DNA from: Pirellulaceae bacterium
Lineage (GTDB): Bacteria; Planctomycetota; Planctomycetia; Pirellulales; Pirellulaceae
Assembly: GCA_023382975.1 (NCBI GenBank)
Contig: JAHDXO010000084.1
Span: 1 to 38,217 of the forward strand
Reading direction: 5' to 3'
DNA: 38,217 nt
The translations under genes were made by a program, and so were the position numbers. Positions 15,632 to 25,100 of the stretch are shown here, piece after piece (the first letter of the stretch is position 1; each line of letters begins with the position of its first letter). Below the pieces are notes generated by a model. It was not told the origin of the DNA. It saw only the letters and a list, made by a program, of their open reading frames with translations, and did not search any database.

Positions 15632-18600
15632 ATGCGTAGGCACGGTATCCGCTGGGAGTCAGTCCCATTGTTCCGCGGCTTGGCAGCGATACTGCTGGCG
15701 GCTTCGGCAAGCTTGACCTCGACCTGCTATGCCGACCAGACGGCCCAGTGGATTTGGTCTCCGGACCATCCGCCGCACGGTGTGCCCCAGACATCCTGTC
15801 ATTTCCGCAAGGCGTTCCAGGTGCCGTCGGTGCGTCAAGGCACGATCGAGATCGCGGCCGACGATCGCTACGAGTTGTTCGTCAACGGCCGCCGCGTCGG
15901 TTCGGGATCGTCGAGCAGCGAGTTGACGCGGCACGACATCTCGCGGTTCTTGACGCGAGGCCGCAATCTGGTGGCCGTCCGGGTCCAAAACACCGATGGA
16001 TCGACCGCGGCGCTGGCCGCCCGCATCGACGTTCAGGACCAGACGCGCCAAATGCATCGGTTCGTGACGGACGATTCGTGGGCCACCAGCTTGAATCCGC
16101 TGCCGTTCTGGTACACGCCGTTGTACAACGACGCTCGCTGGGACACCGCCCAGGCTTTCGGACCGCTCGGGGCGACGGCGCCTTGGGACGATGTCGCTCC
16201 GACCGTAGCGGTTCGTGGCCACGATTCGCAGCCGACGGTCAGCCGACGGTCGATTCAAGACGACGAACCGGCGCACTCGATTGACGCGCCGGCTGAAACC
16301 ACGGCGGCCGAGCTTCCGCCGGAGAACCCGTTCCGTGCGCCGCCGGAGTTCGACGTGGAGACGCTGTTGGACAACGAGGCCACGGGCTCGTTGATCGCCA
16401 TGACGTTCAACGAATTCGGACACGTCATCGCGTCGCGCGAAGGTGGCGAGCTGTTGTTGATTCACGACGGAAACGGAGACCGGGTGCCGGACAAGATCCG
16501 CATCTACACCGATCTGGTTACGGATTGCCACGGGATCCTCTGCCTGAACGGCTATGTGTTTGTGACGGGCGAGGGGCCGGACGGCCGTGGACTCTACCGG
16601 TTGCTGGACAAGGACCGTGACGGGGATGTGGATGAAGTTCGCACGCTGCTCAAGTTCAACGCCGTGGCCAATGAGTCGGGACCGCACGGTTTGACGCTGG
16701 GCAGCGACGGCTCGATCTACGTCGTGCTCGGAAATCACACCCAAGTGCCCGAACAAGCCGACAAGGGAAGTCCCTATCGACGGTACGACAAGGACACGCT
16801 GGTCCCGCCGCGGCTTGAAATTCCCGAGCAAGTCGAAGCGGATCTTGCGGCCCCCGGCGGCACGGTCTTGCGTCTGGACATCAACGGCGAGCGGGTCCAG
16901 GTGCTGGCCGGCGGATTGCGGAACACGTACGATCTGGCGTTCAACCGCGAAGGCGACCTGTTCACCCACGACGGCGACGCGGAGGCCGACCTGGGAACTC
17001 CCTGGTATCAGCCCGGATCGCTGTATCACGTCGCGGCCGGCGCCGAATTCGGTTGGCGCAGCGGTTGGGCGCGTTGGCCCGCCTATTATCCTGACCGTCT
17101 GCCCGGCTTGCTCGAAACGGGCCGCGGGGCGCCAACGGGGATGGCATTCTATCACCATTACATCTTCCCCGAACAGTATCACGATGCCATGTTCGTGGCG
17201 GACTGGTCCAGCGGCGAGATCGCCGTGGTCCAGTTGGCTCCGAGCGGATCGAGCTACGGAGCTAGCCGGGCCGTCTTTGTCGAAGGCGATTCGCGCAGTA
17301 TCAGCGACCTGGAAGTTGCGCCCGACGGCAGCCTGTATTTCGTGACGGGCGGACGCGGCACGGTGGGCGGACTGTACCGCGTCAAATGGAAAGGCACGCC
17401 GCCGCGAGCCGCAACCGAGCTGGGAACGGGTCTGGACGCCGTCATTCGACAACCGCAAATGGAGTCAGCCTGGGGCCGCCAGAAGATCGCCGCGCTCAAA
17501 ACCACGATCGGCGCCGACTGGGACCGTCTGGTGCCCGGCGTTGCGGTCAGTGCCGCCAATCCCTGGCAGTACCGACTGCGCGCGTTGGACCTGATGCAAT
17601 TGTACGGCCCCCCACCGTCGGCCGAATTGCTGGTCAAGATCGCGCAAGACAAGAACGAGCGGGTTCGCGGCAAAGCCGCCGAGCTGATGGGAATCCACGC
17701 GAGCGAGGAAACGGAACCGGCGCTGGTCCAGCTATTGGCCGACAGCGATCGGCGGGTCCGCCGCAGAGCTTGCGAGGCGCTGCTGCGAGCCGGCCAGAAT
17801 CCGCCGCTCGACGCGTTGATTCCGCTGCTGAAGTCGGATGATGCCGTCGAAGCCTGGGCGGCGCGTCGTCTGCTCGAAACCAGCCCGGTGGACTCGTGGC
17901 GCGGCCAGTTGCTGTCCACGGACGATCACCGTCTGTTGATCCAAGGCGGGCTGGCGCTGATGATGGCCGATCCATCGCGGAAGCACGCCAAGTTGGTCTT
18001 GGACCAGGCCGCCGCCGCGATGCGGATGTTCGTCACCGACCGCGATTTCGTGGACTTGCTGCGCGTCGTGCAAGTCGCGCTGTTACGCGGCGAGGTGCCG
18101 CCGTCCGAGGTGGAACCGCTGCGGGACCAATTAGCCGCCGAGTTCCCTGCGGGCAACGCCTCGATGAACCGCGAGTTGATCCGTCTGCTGGTGTACCTGG
18201 AAATCCCCGGGATGCAAGAGCGAGCGGTCGAGCAACTGAACGCGGCCGGTGTGGCGGACGTCGAGAAACTGCATTTGGCCCTGCATCTCGGTTCGCTGGC
18301 GGGAGCTTGGAAGCCCGAACAGCGGATGCGAGTCCTGGATTATTTCGAAAGCATCAAGCGGGGACAGGGCGGCGTCAACTACTCGGCCTACGTCACGCAA
18401 GCGGCGGGCGAGTTCATCGCTGCGATGTCGGAGGAAGATCTCCGGACGGCGCTGACGTACGGCGACCGTTGGCCTCGGGCTGCCTTGGCCATGCTGTACC
18501 GCGCGCCCGAAAAGTTGGATGCGGACTTGCTCGAGGCCCTGACGCTGTTGGACCGCAAGATCCTGGATTCCATCGAACCGGACGTGCTGCGGCTGAAAGT

Positions 18601-19558
18601 CGGCATCGCCGCGGTGCTGGCGCGCAGCGGAGACGACGCCTCGATGCGGCATCTCCGCGAACTGTGGGATCTCGATCCCGAGCGGCGACTGGCCGTCGCC
18701 ATGGGACTGGCTCAGTGGCCGAACGAAGAGAACTGGCATTACCTGGTCCGCAGCCTGCCCGTGCTGGACGGCGGTGCGGCCAAGGAAGTCTTGGTCAACC
18801 TGCGCTCGATCGCCCTGGCGCCCGAGGAACCCGAATTCTACCGGCACGTGATCATTCGCGGCCTGCAATTGGGGGAAGACGGCGGCAACGAAGCCGTTGC
18901 GCTCCTGGAGTTCTGGACCGGCAGCAAGTTGACCGGCGAGGGCGAGGCCGACAACGTGGCCGGCAAGTTGGCCGCTTGGCAGGCGTGGTATGCGGACAAG
19001 TGGCCCGAATCGCCGTCAGCCGATTTGCCTCGCTACCGGACGCGGGGCATCTGGAACTACCACGAGTTGGTCAAGTACCTGACGCTGGGCGACGGCCGCT
19101 TCGGTTCGGCCGAGAAGGGCAGCGAACTGTTCGAGCGAGTCCATTGCGCGAAGTGTCACCGTGTCGGCGATGTCGGCCAGGACGTGGCGCCCGACTTGAC
19201 CGCGCTCAGCCGTCGCGCCATGAAAAAGGAAGTCCTGGAATCCGTCCTCTTCCCCTCGCACATGCTGCCCAAGACCTACGCCACGCATACCGTGATCACG
19301 CAGCAAGGCCGCACGTACTCGGGACACTTGGTCCGCCAAGACGGCAGCGACCGCCTGCTGCTGGTCCAGCGGGATGACCGCGTGATTGCGTTGTCGCAGT
19401 CGGAGATCGAAGAGATCCTGCCCGAGAAAGTCTCCATCATGCCCGAGGGATTGCTGGACGAACTGACGCTGCAGGAAGTCTCCGATCTGTTCGCCTTCCT
19501 GAGCGGCAATCGGCCCGAACGCCTGGCGGAGACCCCCGAGTCGCTGCCGCTGCGATAA
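15632..19558 (+). CDS. PVC-type heme-binding protein (propeller, HEAT repeats, cytochrome c)
   Basis: A 1308-residue exported protein. It has a signal peptide (1 to about 34, ending CYA-DQ), then a jelly-roll sugar-binding-like domain (about 38-150, with WIWSP, ADDRYELFVNG and ISRFLTRGRNLVAV, as in rhamnosidase/beta-galactosidase N-domains). A PVC-type 'membrane-bound dehydrogenase' six-bladed propeller follows (about 235-590, with MTFNEFGHVIAS, DGNGDRVPD, GPHGLTLGSDGS and GGLRNTYDLAFN). HEAT-like repeats span about 630-860, and a helical region leads to a single C-terminal cytochrome c with C1172AKC1175H and downstream Met residues. Such proteins are abundant in Planctomycetes and Verrucomicrobia and are thought to oxidise sugars or alcohols in the periplasm; the substrate is unknown. 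Pairing with the divergent HzsA-like gene suggests related roles. Confidence 0.9.
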   Translation: MRRHGIRWESVPLFRGLAAILLAASASLTSTCYADQTAQWIWSPDHPPHGVPQTSCHFRKAFQVPSVRQGTIEIAADDRYELFVNGRRVGSGSSSSELTRHDISRFLTRGRNLVAVRVQNTDGSTAALAARIDVQDQTRQMHRFVTDDSWATSLNPLPFWYTPLYNDARWDTAQAFGPLGATAPWDDVAPTVAVRGHDSQPTVSRRSIQDDEPAHSIDAPAETTAAELPPENPFRAPPEFDVETLLDNEATGSLIAMTFNEFGHVIASREGGELLLIHDGNGDRVPDKIRIYTDLVTDCHGILCLNGYVFVTGEGPDGRGLYRLLDKDRDGDVDEVRTLLKFNAVANESGPHGLTLGSDGSIYVVLGNHTQVPEQADKGSPYRRYDKDTLVPPRLEIPEQVEADLAAPGGTVLRLDINGERVQVLAGGLRNTYDLAFNREGDLFTHDGDAEADLGTPWYQPGSLYHVAAGAEFGWRSGWARWPAYYPDRLPGLLETGRGAPTGMAFYHHYIFPEQYHDAMFVADWSSGEIAVVQLAPSGSSYGASRAVFVEGDSRSISDLEVAPDGSLYFVTGGRGTVGGLYRVKWKGTPPRAATELGTGLDAVIRQPQMESAWGRQKIAALKTTIGADWDRLVPGVAVSAANPWQYRLRALDLMQLYGPPPSAELLVKIAQDKNERVRGKAAELMGIHASEETEPALVQLLADSDRRVRRRACEALLRAGQNPPLDALIPLLKSDDAVEAWAARRLLETSPVDSWRGQLLSTDDHRLLIQGGLALMMADPSRKHAKLVLDQAAAAMRMFVTDRDFVDLLRVVQVALLRGEVPPSEVEPLRDQLAAEFPAGNASMNRELIRLLVYLEIPGMQERAVEQLNAAGVADVEKLHLALHLGSLAGAWKPEQRMRVLDYFESIKRGQGGVNYSAYVTQAAGEFIAAMSEEDLRTALTYGDRWPRAALAMLYRAPEKLDADLLEALTLLDRKILDSIEPDVLRLKVGIAAVLARSGDDASMRHLRELWDLDPERRLAVAMGLAQWPNEENWHYLVRSLPVLDGGAAKEVLVNLRSIALAPEEPEFYRHVIIRGLQLGEDGGNEAVALLEFWTGSKLTGEGEADNVAGKLAAWQAWYADKWPESPSADLPRYRTRGIWNYHELVKYLTLGDGRFGSAEKGSELFERVHCAKCHRVGDVGQDVAPDLTALSRRAMKKEVLESVLFPSHMLPKTYATHTVITQQGRTYSGHLVRQDGSDRLLLVQRDDRVIALSQSEIEEILPEKVSIMPEGLLDELTLQEVSDLFAFLSGNRPERLAETPESLPLR

Positions 19559-19591
19559 GTGTCTGTGTAGAAGTTCTCTCGCGTTTGCATT

Positions 19592-19681
19592 GCCGGCTTC
19601 AGACGTTCCACCGGATTGCCTGAAGTCGGCACGACAAGCACAACTCCGCAATTTGCTCGTAGGGCGGACTTTAGTCCGCCC
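19592..19681. repeat. REP-like double hairpin after the PVC-heme gene
   Basis: Two hairpins follow each other. GCCGGCTTCAG (19592-19602) pairs with CTGAAGTCGGC (19620-19630) with one mismatch. GGGCGGACT (19662-19670) pairs with AGTCCGCCC (19673-19681) perfectly. The second, in the context GTAGGGCGGACTTTAGTCCG, has the look of an interspersed planctomycete palindrome. It lies between the converging ends of two genes and could also act as a terminator. Confidence 0.6.
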
Positions 19682-19725
19682 AGGCGGAAGAAATTTCGCC
19701 CGTCGAAGCAGTTGCTGGACGGCAC

Positions 19726-20166
19726 TTACTGCCGCGGTCGGCGATCCGACTTTCGCTTCGGAGTCTTCGTCGCTTTCTTCTCGCGGTTCGCCTTGTCCGC
19801 TTGCCGCTCGGCCGCCGAACGTTCGCCGCGGCCGACGTGAATCTCGATCTGCACGGTGATGCCCGAGAAAAGATGGTTGCCCGAAAGGACGTTCATCTCG
19901 TTTCCGGACAGCAAGTCGATATCGGCCTCGTTCTCGCGGATCGTACACGGATTGTCGGTCAATACGCCCATCTTCTCGGGCTGGATGAGACCTGCGAGAC
20001 TCGGCAACGCATTGGACCCAAGCAGATCGAACAGACCGGAAAGCGGGCTGCTCGGGGCGGAAGCGGTTGCTGTTGCGGTCGCGTCCTGGGCCGAGGCGGC
20101 TCGACTGGCCAGCAGGATCAATGCGGCGGCGGCCATCGAAAAGCAGAACTTGAGTTGAGTCGTCAT
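19726..20166 (-). CDS. exported protein with LSGN repeats
   Basis: A 146-residue protein with a signal peptide (1 to about 26, ending ASA-QD), an Ala/Thr/Ser-rich linker, and a middle helix. A short repetitive block follows (IDLLSGNEMNVLSGNHLFSG, then ITVQIEIHVG), in which LSGN occurs twice and SG a third time. The C-terminus is highly basic (RQADKANREKKATKTPKRKSDRR). No family is recognised. The LSGN block could form a short beta-turn ladder. ATG 20166 has GGAG 8 bases upstream. It is divergent from the pseudouridine synthase gene. Confidence 0.72.
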   Translation of the reverse strand: MTTQLKFCFSMAAAALILLASRAASAQDATATATASAPSSPLSGLFDLLGSNALPSLAGLIQPEKMGVLTDNPCTIRENEADIDLLSGNEMNVLSGNHLFSGITVQIEIHVGRGERSAAERQADKANREKKATKTPKRKSDRRPRQ

Positions 20167-20282
20167 GGGTGATTCTCCAGGAAAATGGAACCTCGATGTC
20201 ACGTACCCGATTCTCCTTGGAGCGGTTCTGTGATACAAGAGCGCCGGTCGAGATCGCGGTGTTTTTCGGTGCAGGGTGGCGA

Positions 20283-21209
20283 ATGGGACGGGTGCAGAAA
20301 TCGTTTGACGTAGCGGCGGATTCGGCGGAGGTCGGGCTGCGCGCGGACCGCATTGTGCAAACGCTGTGCGGCCTGTCGCGGTCCCAGATCACCGGGTTGT
20401 TCGACCACGGGTGCGTTCAAGTAAACGACGCTGTGTGCCTGTTTCCCGGTCATCGTGTCGAGGCTGCCGACCGGGTGCTGCTGACCTACGACCCGCAGCA
20501 GCGGTATCATCCCAAGAACAAGCCGCGGCGCAACCTGGGATTCGAGATCGTGTTCGAGGACCGCTTCCTGGTCGTGGTCGTTAAGCCGCCCGAGTTGCTG
20601 ACGGTGCCGACGCGGCGCCGCGAGACCAATACGCTGGTCGACCGGGTAAGCCAATACGTGCGGCATGTGTCGGGAGCCCGCGAGGCGTTTCCCGTGCATC
20701 GGCTGGACCGAGGCGTGTCGGGACTGTTGGTGCTGGCCAAGACGCTGGACGTCTCGCAAGCGATCCGCGACCAGTTCGCGCTCCGCAAACCCGAGCGGGA
20801 ATACGTGGCGATCGTGGCGGGACGGCTGGAACAGTCGGAGGGGACCTTTGAAAGCCTCTTGGCGACCGACCGCGACTTGAACCGTTTCTCGACGGACGAC
20901 GCCGAGATCGGCCAGCGAGCGGTGACTCATTTTGCACGGATGAAGCAGATGGCCGACACCACTTTGGTGCGAGTCTGGCTGGAGACGGGCCGGCGCAACC
21001 AGATCCGCGTCCATTTTGCCGAAGCCGGGCACCCCGTGCTGGGCGATCCGCGTTACGAGCCTCAACTTGCGGCGCATCGCCATTGGCCGTTCAAGCGTCT
21101 GGCCCTTCACGCCCGCCGGCTCGGTTTCGAACACCCGGTCACGCACCAATCGCTGCGTTTCCTCGCCCCGCTGCCACCGGAAATGGAGCGGTTCATCGAA
21201 CGTCCGTGA
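20283..21209 (+). CDS. RluA-family pseudouridine synthase
   Basis: A 308-residue protein. An S4-like RNA-binding domain lies at about residues 14-70 (GLRADRIVQTLCGLSRSQITGLFDHGCVQVN). The catalytic domain has the family motif HRLDRGVSG with the nucleophile D142, and C-terminal RNQIRVHFAEAGHPVLGD. RluA-type enzymes convert uridine to pseudouridine in rRNA or tRNA; the exact target cannot be told from the sequence. ATG 20283 has AGGGTGG upstream; an upstream frame from 20169 would overlap the divergent gene's start region. A glycosyltransferase gene follows 91 bp later. Confidence 0.92.
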   Translation: MGRVQKSFDVAADSAEVGLRADRIVQTLCGLSRSQITGLFDHGCVQVNDAVCLFPGHRVEAADRVLLTYDPQQRYHPKNKPRRNLGFEIVFEDRFLVVVVKPPELLTVPTRRRETNTLVDRVSQYVRHVSGAREAFPVHRLDRGVSGLLVLAKTLDVSQAIRDQFALRKPEREYVAIVAGRLEQSEGTFESLLATDRDLNRFSTDDAEIGQRAVTHFARMKQMADTTLVRVWLETGRRNQIRVHFAEAGHPVLGDPRYEPQLAAHRHWPFKRLALHARRLGFEHPVTHQSLRFLAPLPPEMERFIERP

Positions 21210-21300
21210 CGCCGGGGCTCGCCCTGTCGTTTCATGCTCGGCAGGAGCGTCGATCCGGGTACGTTGCAGCCGCCGACCGCGTCCGGTACAAGTAGGCCCT

Positions 21301-22020
21301 ATGACCGTCGCCCTGTCTGTTGTCATTCCAGCGTACAACGAATCCTCGCGGCTGCCGCCGTTCTTGGCGACGGTGCGCGAGTATCTGGAAACTCACTATC
21401 CGGACGCTCACGAAGTGCTGGTCGTGGATGACGGCAGCCGCGACGGCACGGCGGCCATGCTGGCCCAGGTGGCGGCGCAATGGCCTTCGCTGGTCGTCAT
21501 CTCGCTGCCGGCCAATCAGGGCAAGGGCGCCGCGGTACGCACGGGGATGCTTGCGGCGCAAGGCGATCTGATGCTGTTCGCCGATGCCGACGGGGCCACG
21601 CCGATTGCCGAAACCTCCCGGTTGGCAGTCGCTATCGGCGAGGGAGCCGATGTGGCGATCGGATCGCGGCTGGTCGAGGTCGACGGTCTGACTCGCCGCC
21701 GCACCTGGCTCCGGCGTCTGGCGGGCCGCTGTTTCGCGGCGCTGGCTCGCTGGTGGCTCGGCATTTCCGAGCGGGACACGCAGTGCGGCTTCAAAATGTT
21801 CCGCCGCGAGGCGGGCCGACAGTTGTTTTCCCTGGGCTGCGAAACCCGCTATCTGTTCGACCTGGAACTGCTTGCGCTTGCCCATCGGCAGGGATATCGG
21901 GTGGTCGAAATCCCGGTCAGTTGGCACGAGGTTCCGGGCAGCCACCTGAGTCTGACCCGCGAATCGCTTCGCATCCTGGTCGGTTTGCGGCGAATCCGCC
22001 GCCGTCTGCGGCGATGCTGA
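21301..22020 (+). CDS. family 2 glycosyltransferase (dolichyl-phosphate glucosyltransferase-like)
   Basis: A 239-residue GT-A fold enzyme. The N-terminus has LSVVIPAYNE (residues 5-14), the nucleotide-binding VVDDGSRDGT, and the catalytic/metal DADGATP motif near residue 97. The order and the following QCGFKMFRREAG...FDLELLALA segment match GT2 proteins of the ALG5/polyprenyl-phosphate hexosyltransferase type. These transfer a sugar from a nucleotide donor to a polyprenyl phosphate. No C-terminal membrane helices are present. A basic tail (RRIRRRLRRC) may touch the membrane. ATG 21301 has only a weak Shine-Dalgarno. Confidence 0.9.
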   Translation: MTVALSVVIPAYNESSRLPPFLATVREYLETHYPDAHEVLVVDDGSRDGTAAMLAQVAAQWPSLVVISLPANQGKGAAVRTGMLAAQGDLMLFADADGATPIAETSRLAVAIGEGADVAIGSRLVEVDGLTRRRTWLRRLAGRCFAALARWWLGISERDTQCGFKMFRREAGRQLFSLGCETRYLFDLELLALAHRQGYRVVEIPVSWHEVPGSHLSLTRESLRILVGLRRIRRRLRRC

Positions 22021-22070
22021 GCTGCCGACGGACGGGGCAGATCTCGATATGCGTCCGTCGCGAGATTCGC

Positions 22071-22076
22071 TATAAT
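22071..22076 (+). promoter_or_regulatory. possible -10 box TATAAT
   Basis: A perfect TATAAT lies 33 bases before the start of the Ycf48-like fusion gene. No convincing -35 was found at the usual distance, so this is only a candidate. Confidence 0.35.
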
Positions 22077-22108
22077 CCGCCGCGCGGTTTCATGGACAGG
22101 AGGCGGTC

Positions 22109-25100
22109 ATGTGGATTCAGGGACGAAACGGCGCGGTCAGAATGGCAGTCGTGCTAGCAGCACTGGCCGCCGTCTTCGCCTGGCGCGCCGAGTGCTTTGC
22201 TCAGCCGTTTCACGCGCCGGACGCGCTGCTGGCCGATGCGGAACTGAACGACGTTTTCTTCCTCGATCCCGACCGGGGCTGGGCCGTCGGAGACCGCGGG
22301 GTGATCTGGTACACCGACGACGGCGGCCGCCATTGGCGATTGCAGGGCTCGCCGGTCCCGTGCCGCTTGGAATCGGTATGGTTTGTCGATGACCGCCGCG
22401 GCTGGATCGTGGGCGGTTGGACGCATCCGTACACGCACCGGACCACGGGAGTTGTCTTGCGAACCAGCGATGGCGGGCAACAGTGGGAAGCGCTGCCGCG
22501 ATTGAGCTTGCCGGCGTTGAAGAGCGTGAAGTTCTTCGATCTGCGCAACGGCTGGGCGCTCGGCGGCGCGTCGGCGCTGTACCCGGCGGGCGTGTTCCGC
22601 ACCGAAGACGGCGGACTCAGTTGGTCGTCCGTTGCGGCGTCCGGCACCGCGGGCTGGCTGAGCGGCGATTTTTCCGATGCTCAGGGCGGCGTCGTGGTCG
22701 GTCGTCACCCGACCGTGGCCCAAGTGCGTCAGCGAGGTGCCGTAACCGCCGATGCACCACCGACGGGGCCCCGGACAGCCCGCTGCGTGCGGCTCGATAC
22801 CCCGTCCGGCACGCCGTCCGCTGCGCCGATTTCCACGGCGCCCGCGTCCGGTTGGCTGGTCGGCGACGGCGGTCTAGTACTGCGGACCGGTGACGGCGGT
22901 CGCAGTTGGTCGCTGCCTGCCGCGCGGTTGCCGGGCGGGATGGCCGAATATTTCGACTTCCACTGCGTGTCCGTGTCCGGCGCACGCTGTTGGATCGCCG
23001 GCACTCCGGGAACCCGCGTCCTGCACTCGGCCGATGGCGGACAAAGCTGGCAGGTCTTCGACACGGGCCAGCCCCTGCCGTTGCGTGCGATCACCTTTCT
23101 GGACGACTATCGCGGCTGGGCCGTAGGGGCGATGGGAACCATCCTGGCGACTCGCGACAGCGGAAGAACCTGGCAGATTCAACGCCGCGGAGGCGAGCGG
23201 GCAGCGTGGCTGTGTCTGGCGAGCCAAGCGGACGGAATTCCACTGGAACTGGTGGTCAGTTTGTCCGGAAACGAAGGGTTCCTGGGCGCGGTCGAAGTGC
23301 TGAACTCGATGCCTGGCGCGGGAGACGGGTCTCCAGCATCCCACGCCGAGGACCGCTTGCGGGAGGCCGTTTCGATTCTTGGCGGATCCCAGGCGAATCT
23401 GGCCTGGGGATTCCCGCTGCCGTTGGCTGAACGAAATGCGCCGTTGGCCGAGATCGGTGCCGCCTGGGACCGCCTGCACGGCAGTCCGGCGCAAGGCCGA
23501 TTGCACGAGTACCTGGTGCGGAGAATCCGCCAGTGGCGTCCCGACGTGATCGTGACGGAGCCGATTAGTCCCCGCGGCGAAAACGAGCTGGCTCAGTTGA
23601 TCAACCAGGCGGTGCTGGCCGCAGTGGAAGCCGCCGCCAATCCGTTGGCCGAACCCGATCAATCGCTGGTCACGGGGCTGAAGCCCTGGCCGGTGACGAA
23701 AGTCTTCAGTTTCGAGGGTCCGGAGCAAACGGGCACGCAGAACTTGACCACCGCCGAGTTGGCGCCGCGGATGGGTCAATCGCTGGCCGACCAGGCCACG
23801 CTCGGCCGACAACTGCTCGATCCGCAACACCGGTGGCCGGCCCGAACGCTGGGTTTTCGCCTGCTGCTGAGCCGTCTGCCTACCGAGGTGAGCCGCCAGG
23901 ATTTCTTCAGCGGCATCCCGATGCCGCCGGGTTCGCCCGCTCGGCGGCAACTGCACGCTCCGCCCCCGAAGGACATGCGGACGATCAGTCGCCTGATCCA
24001 GCAGCGGCGCAACATCGAGCAACTGCTGCGTTACACGTCGGCGTCGTCGCGTCACGGCGCGACCTGGTTAGGACAGATCGAGGATCTGATCCGCGACTTG
24101 GACGCGCAGGCCGGCGCCCAGGTGCTGTTCGAATTGGCGCAGAGCCTGCAGCGCGCCGGCCAGTTGGATCTGGTGGCCGACGTGTACGATTACTTGTTGA
24201 GGCGGTTCCCGGCGGATCCGTTGTGCGAAGCGGCCGTGATCTGGCTCGTTCAGTTTTCGGCCAGCAGCGAGGCCCGTTGGGCCTTCGAGCGGCCCGGGAT
24301 GGTCGCGGGAGCCGAGGTGCCTCGGGCCGTTTCCCCGGCGGGCGCACCCGCGGGTGCTGTACCGGCTGGCGTGGTTCCGGCCGGATATCCCGCCGAGAAC
24401 GTCAACATTCCGCCCGCGGGCTTGCCCGAGATGGCCGAACTGGCATCGGCGGTGGTGGAGTCCGGGCCGCGCGACCGCACTCGTCAGGCGGCCGCCTACG
24501 TGCAGTGGGTTCGGGACCGGTTTCCACCCTTGTTCGTCGACCCGAGCGTGCGGTTCCCGCTTCTGGCTGCCCAGCGAACGACGCTCGCCCCAGGCGAGAG
24601 GGACGGATATCTGAACTCGCTGGTTGCCAACCGGTTGTCGGACGCTTGGTGGGCTTGTGCGAAGAGCGAGCTGTGGTTCGAATCGCCCACGCGGGTAGCT
24701 CCCAAACCGGTGGCCATCTGCGCCCGGTCGAGCGAACCGCCGCGTCTGGACGGCCGTTTGGACGATCCGGCTTGGACCGACAGTCTGCCCTTGTCGCTGG
24801 TCAGCGACCGAGGCGACGATGCCCGTTGGCCGGCCGCTGTCCTGCTGGCCTGCGACGACGAGTTTCTGTACGTGGCTGCGAACTGCCGGAAAGTTCCCTC
24901 GCTCGCGTACGCCACCAGCAGTGGCCCGCGGCCGCGCGATCCGGACTTGGGCCAACGGGACCGCGTCGAAGTGATGATCGACGTCGACCGCGACTACGCA
25001 ACCTATTACCGGTTGGTCATCGACCACCGCGGCTGGGTGCGCGACGAGTGCTTGGGATCGGACGCCTGGAATCCGCAGTGGTACGTCGCGGCTGCCGAGG

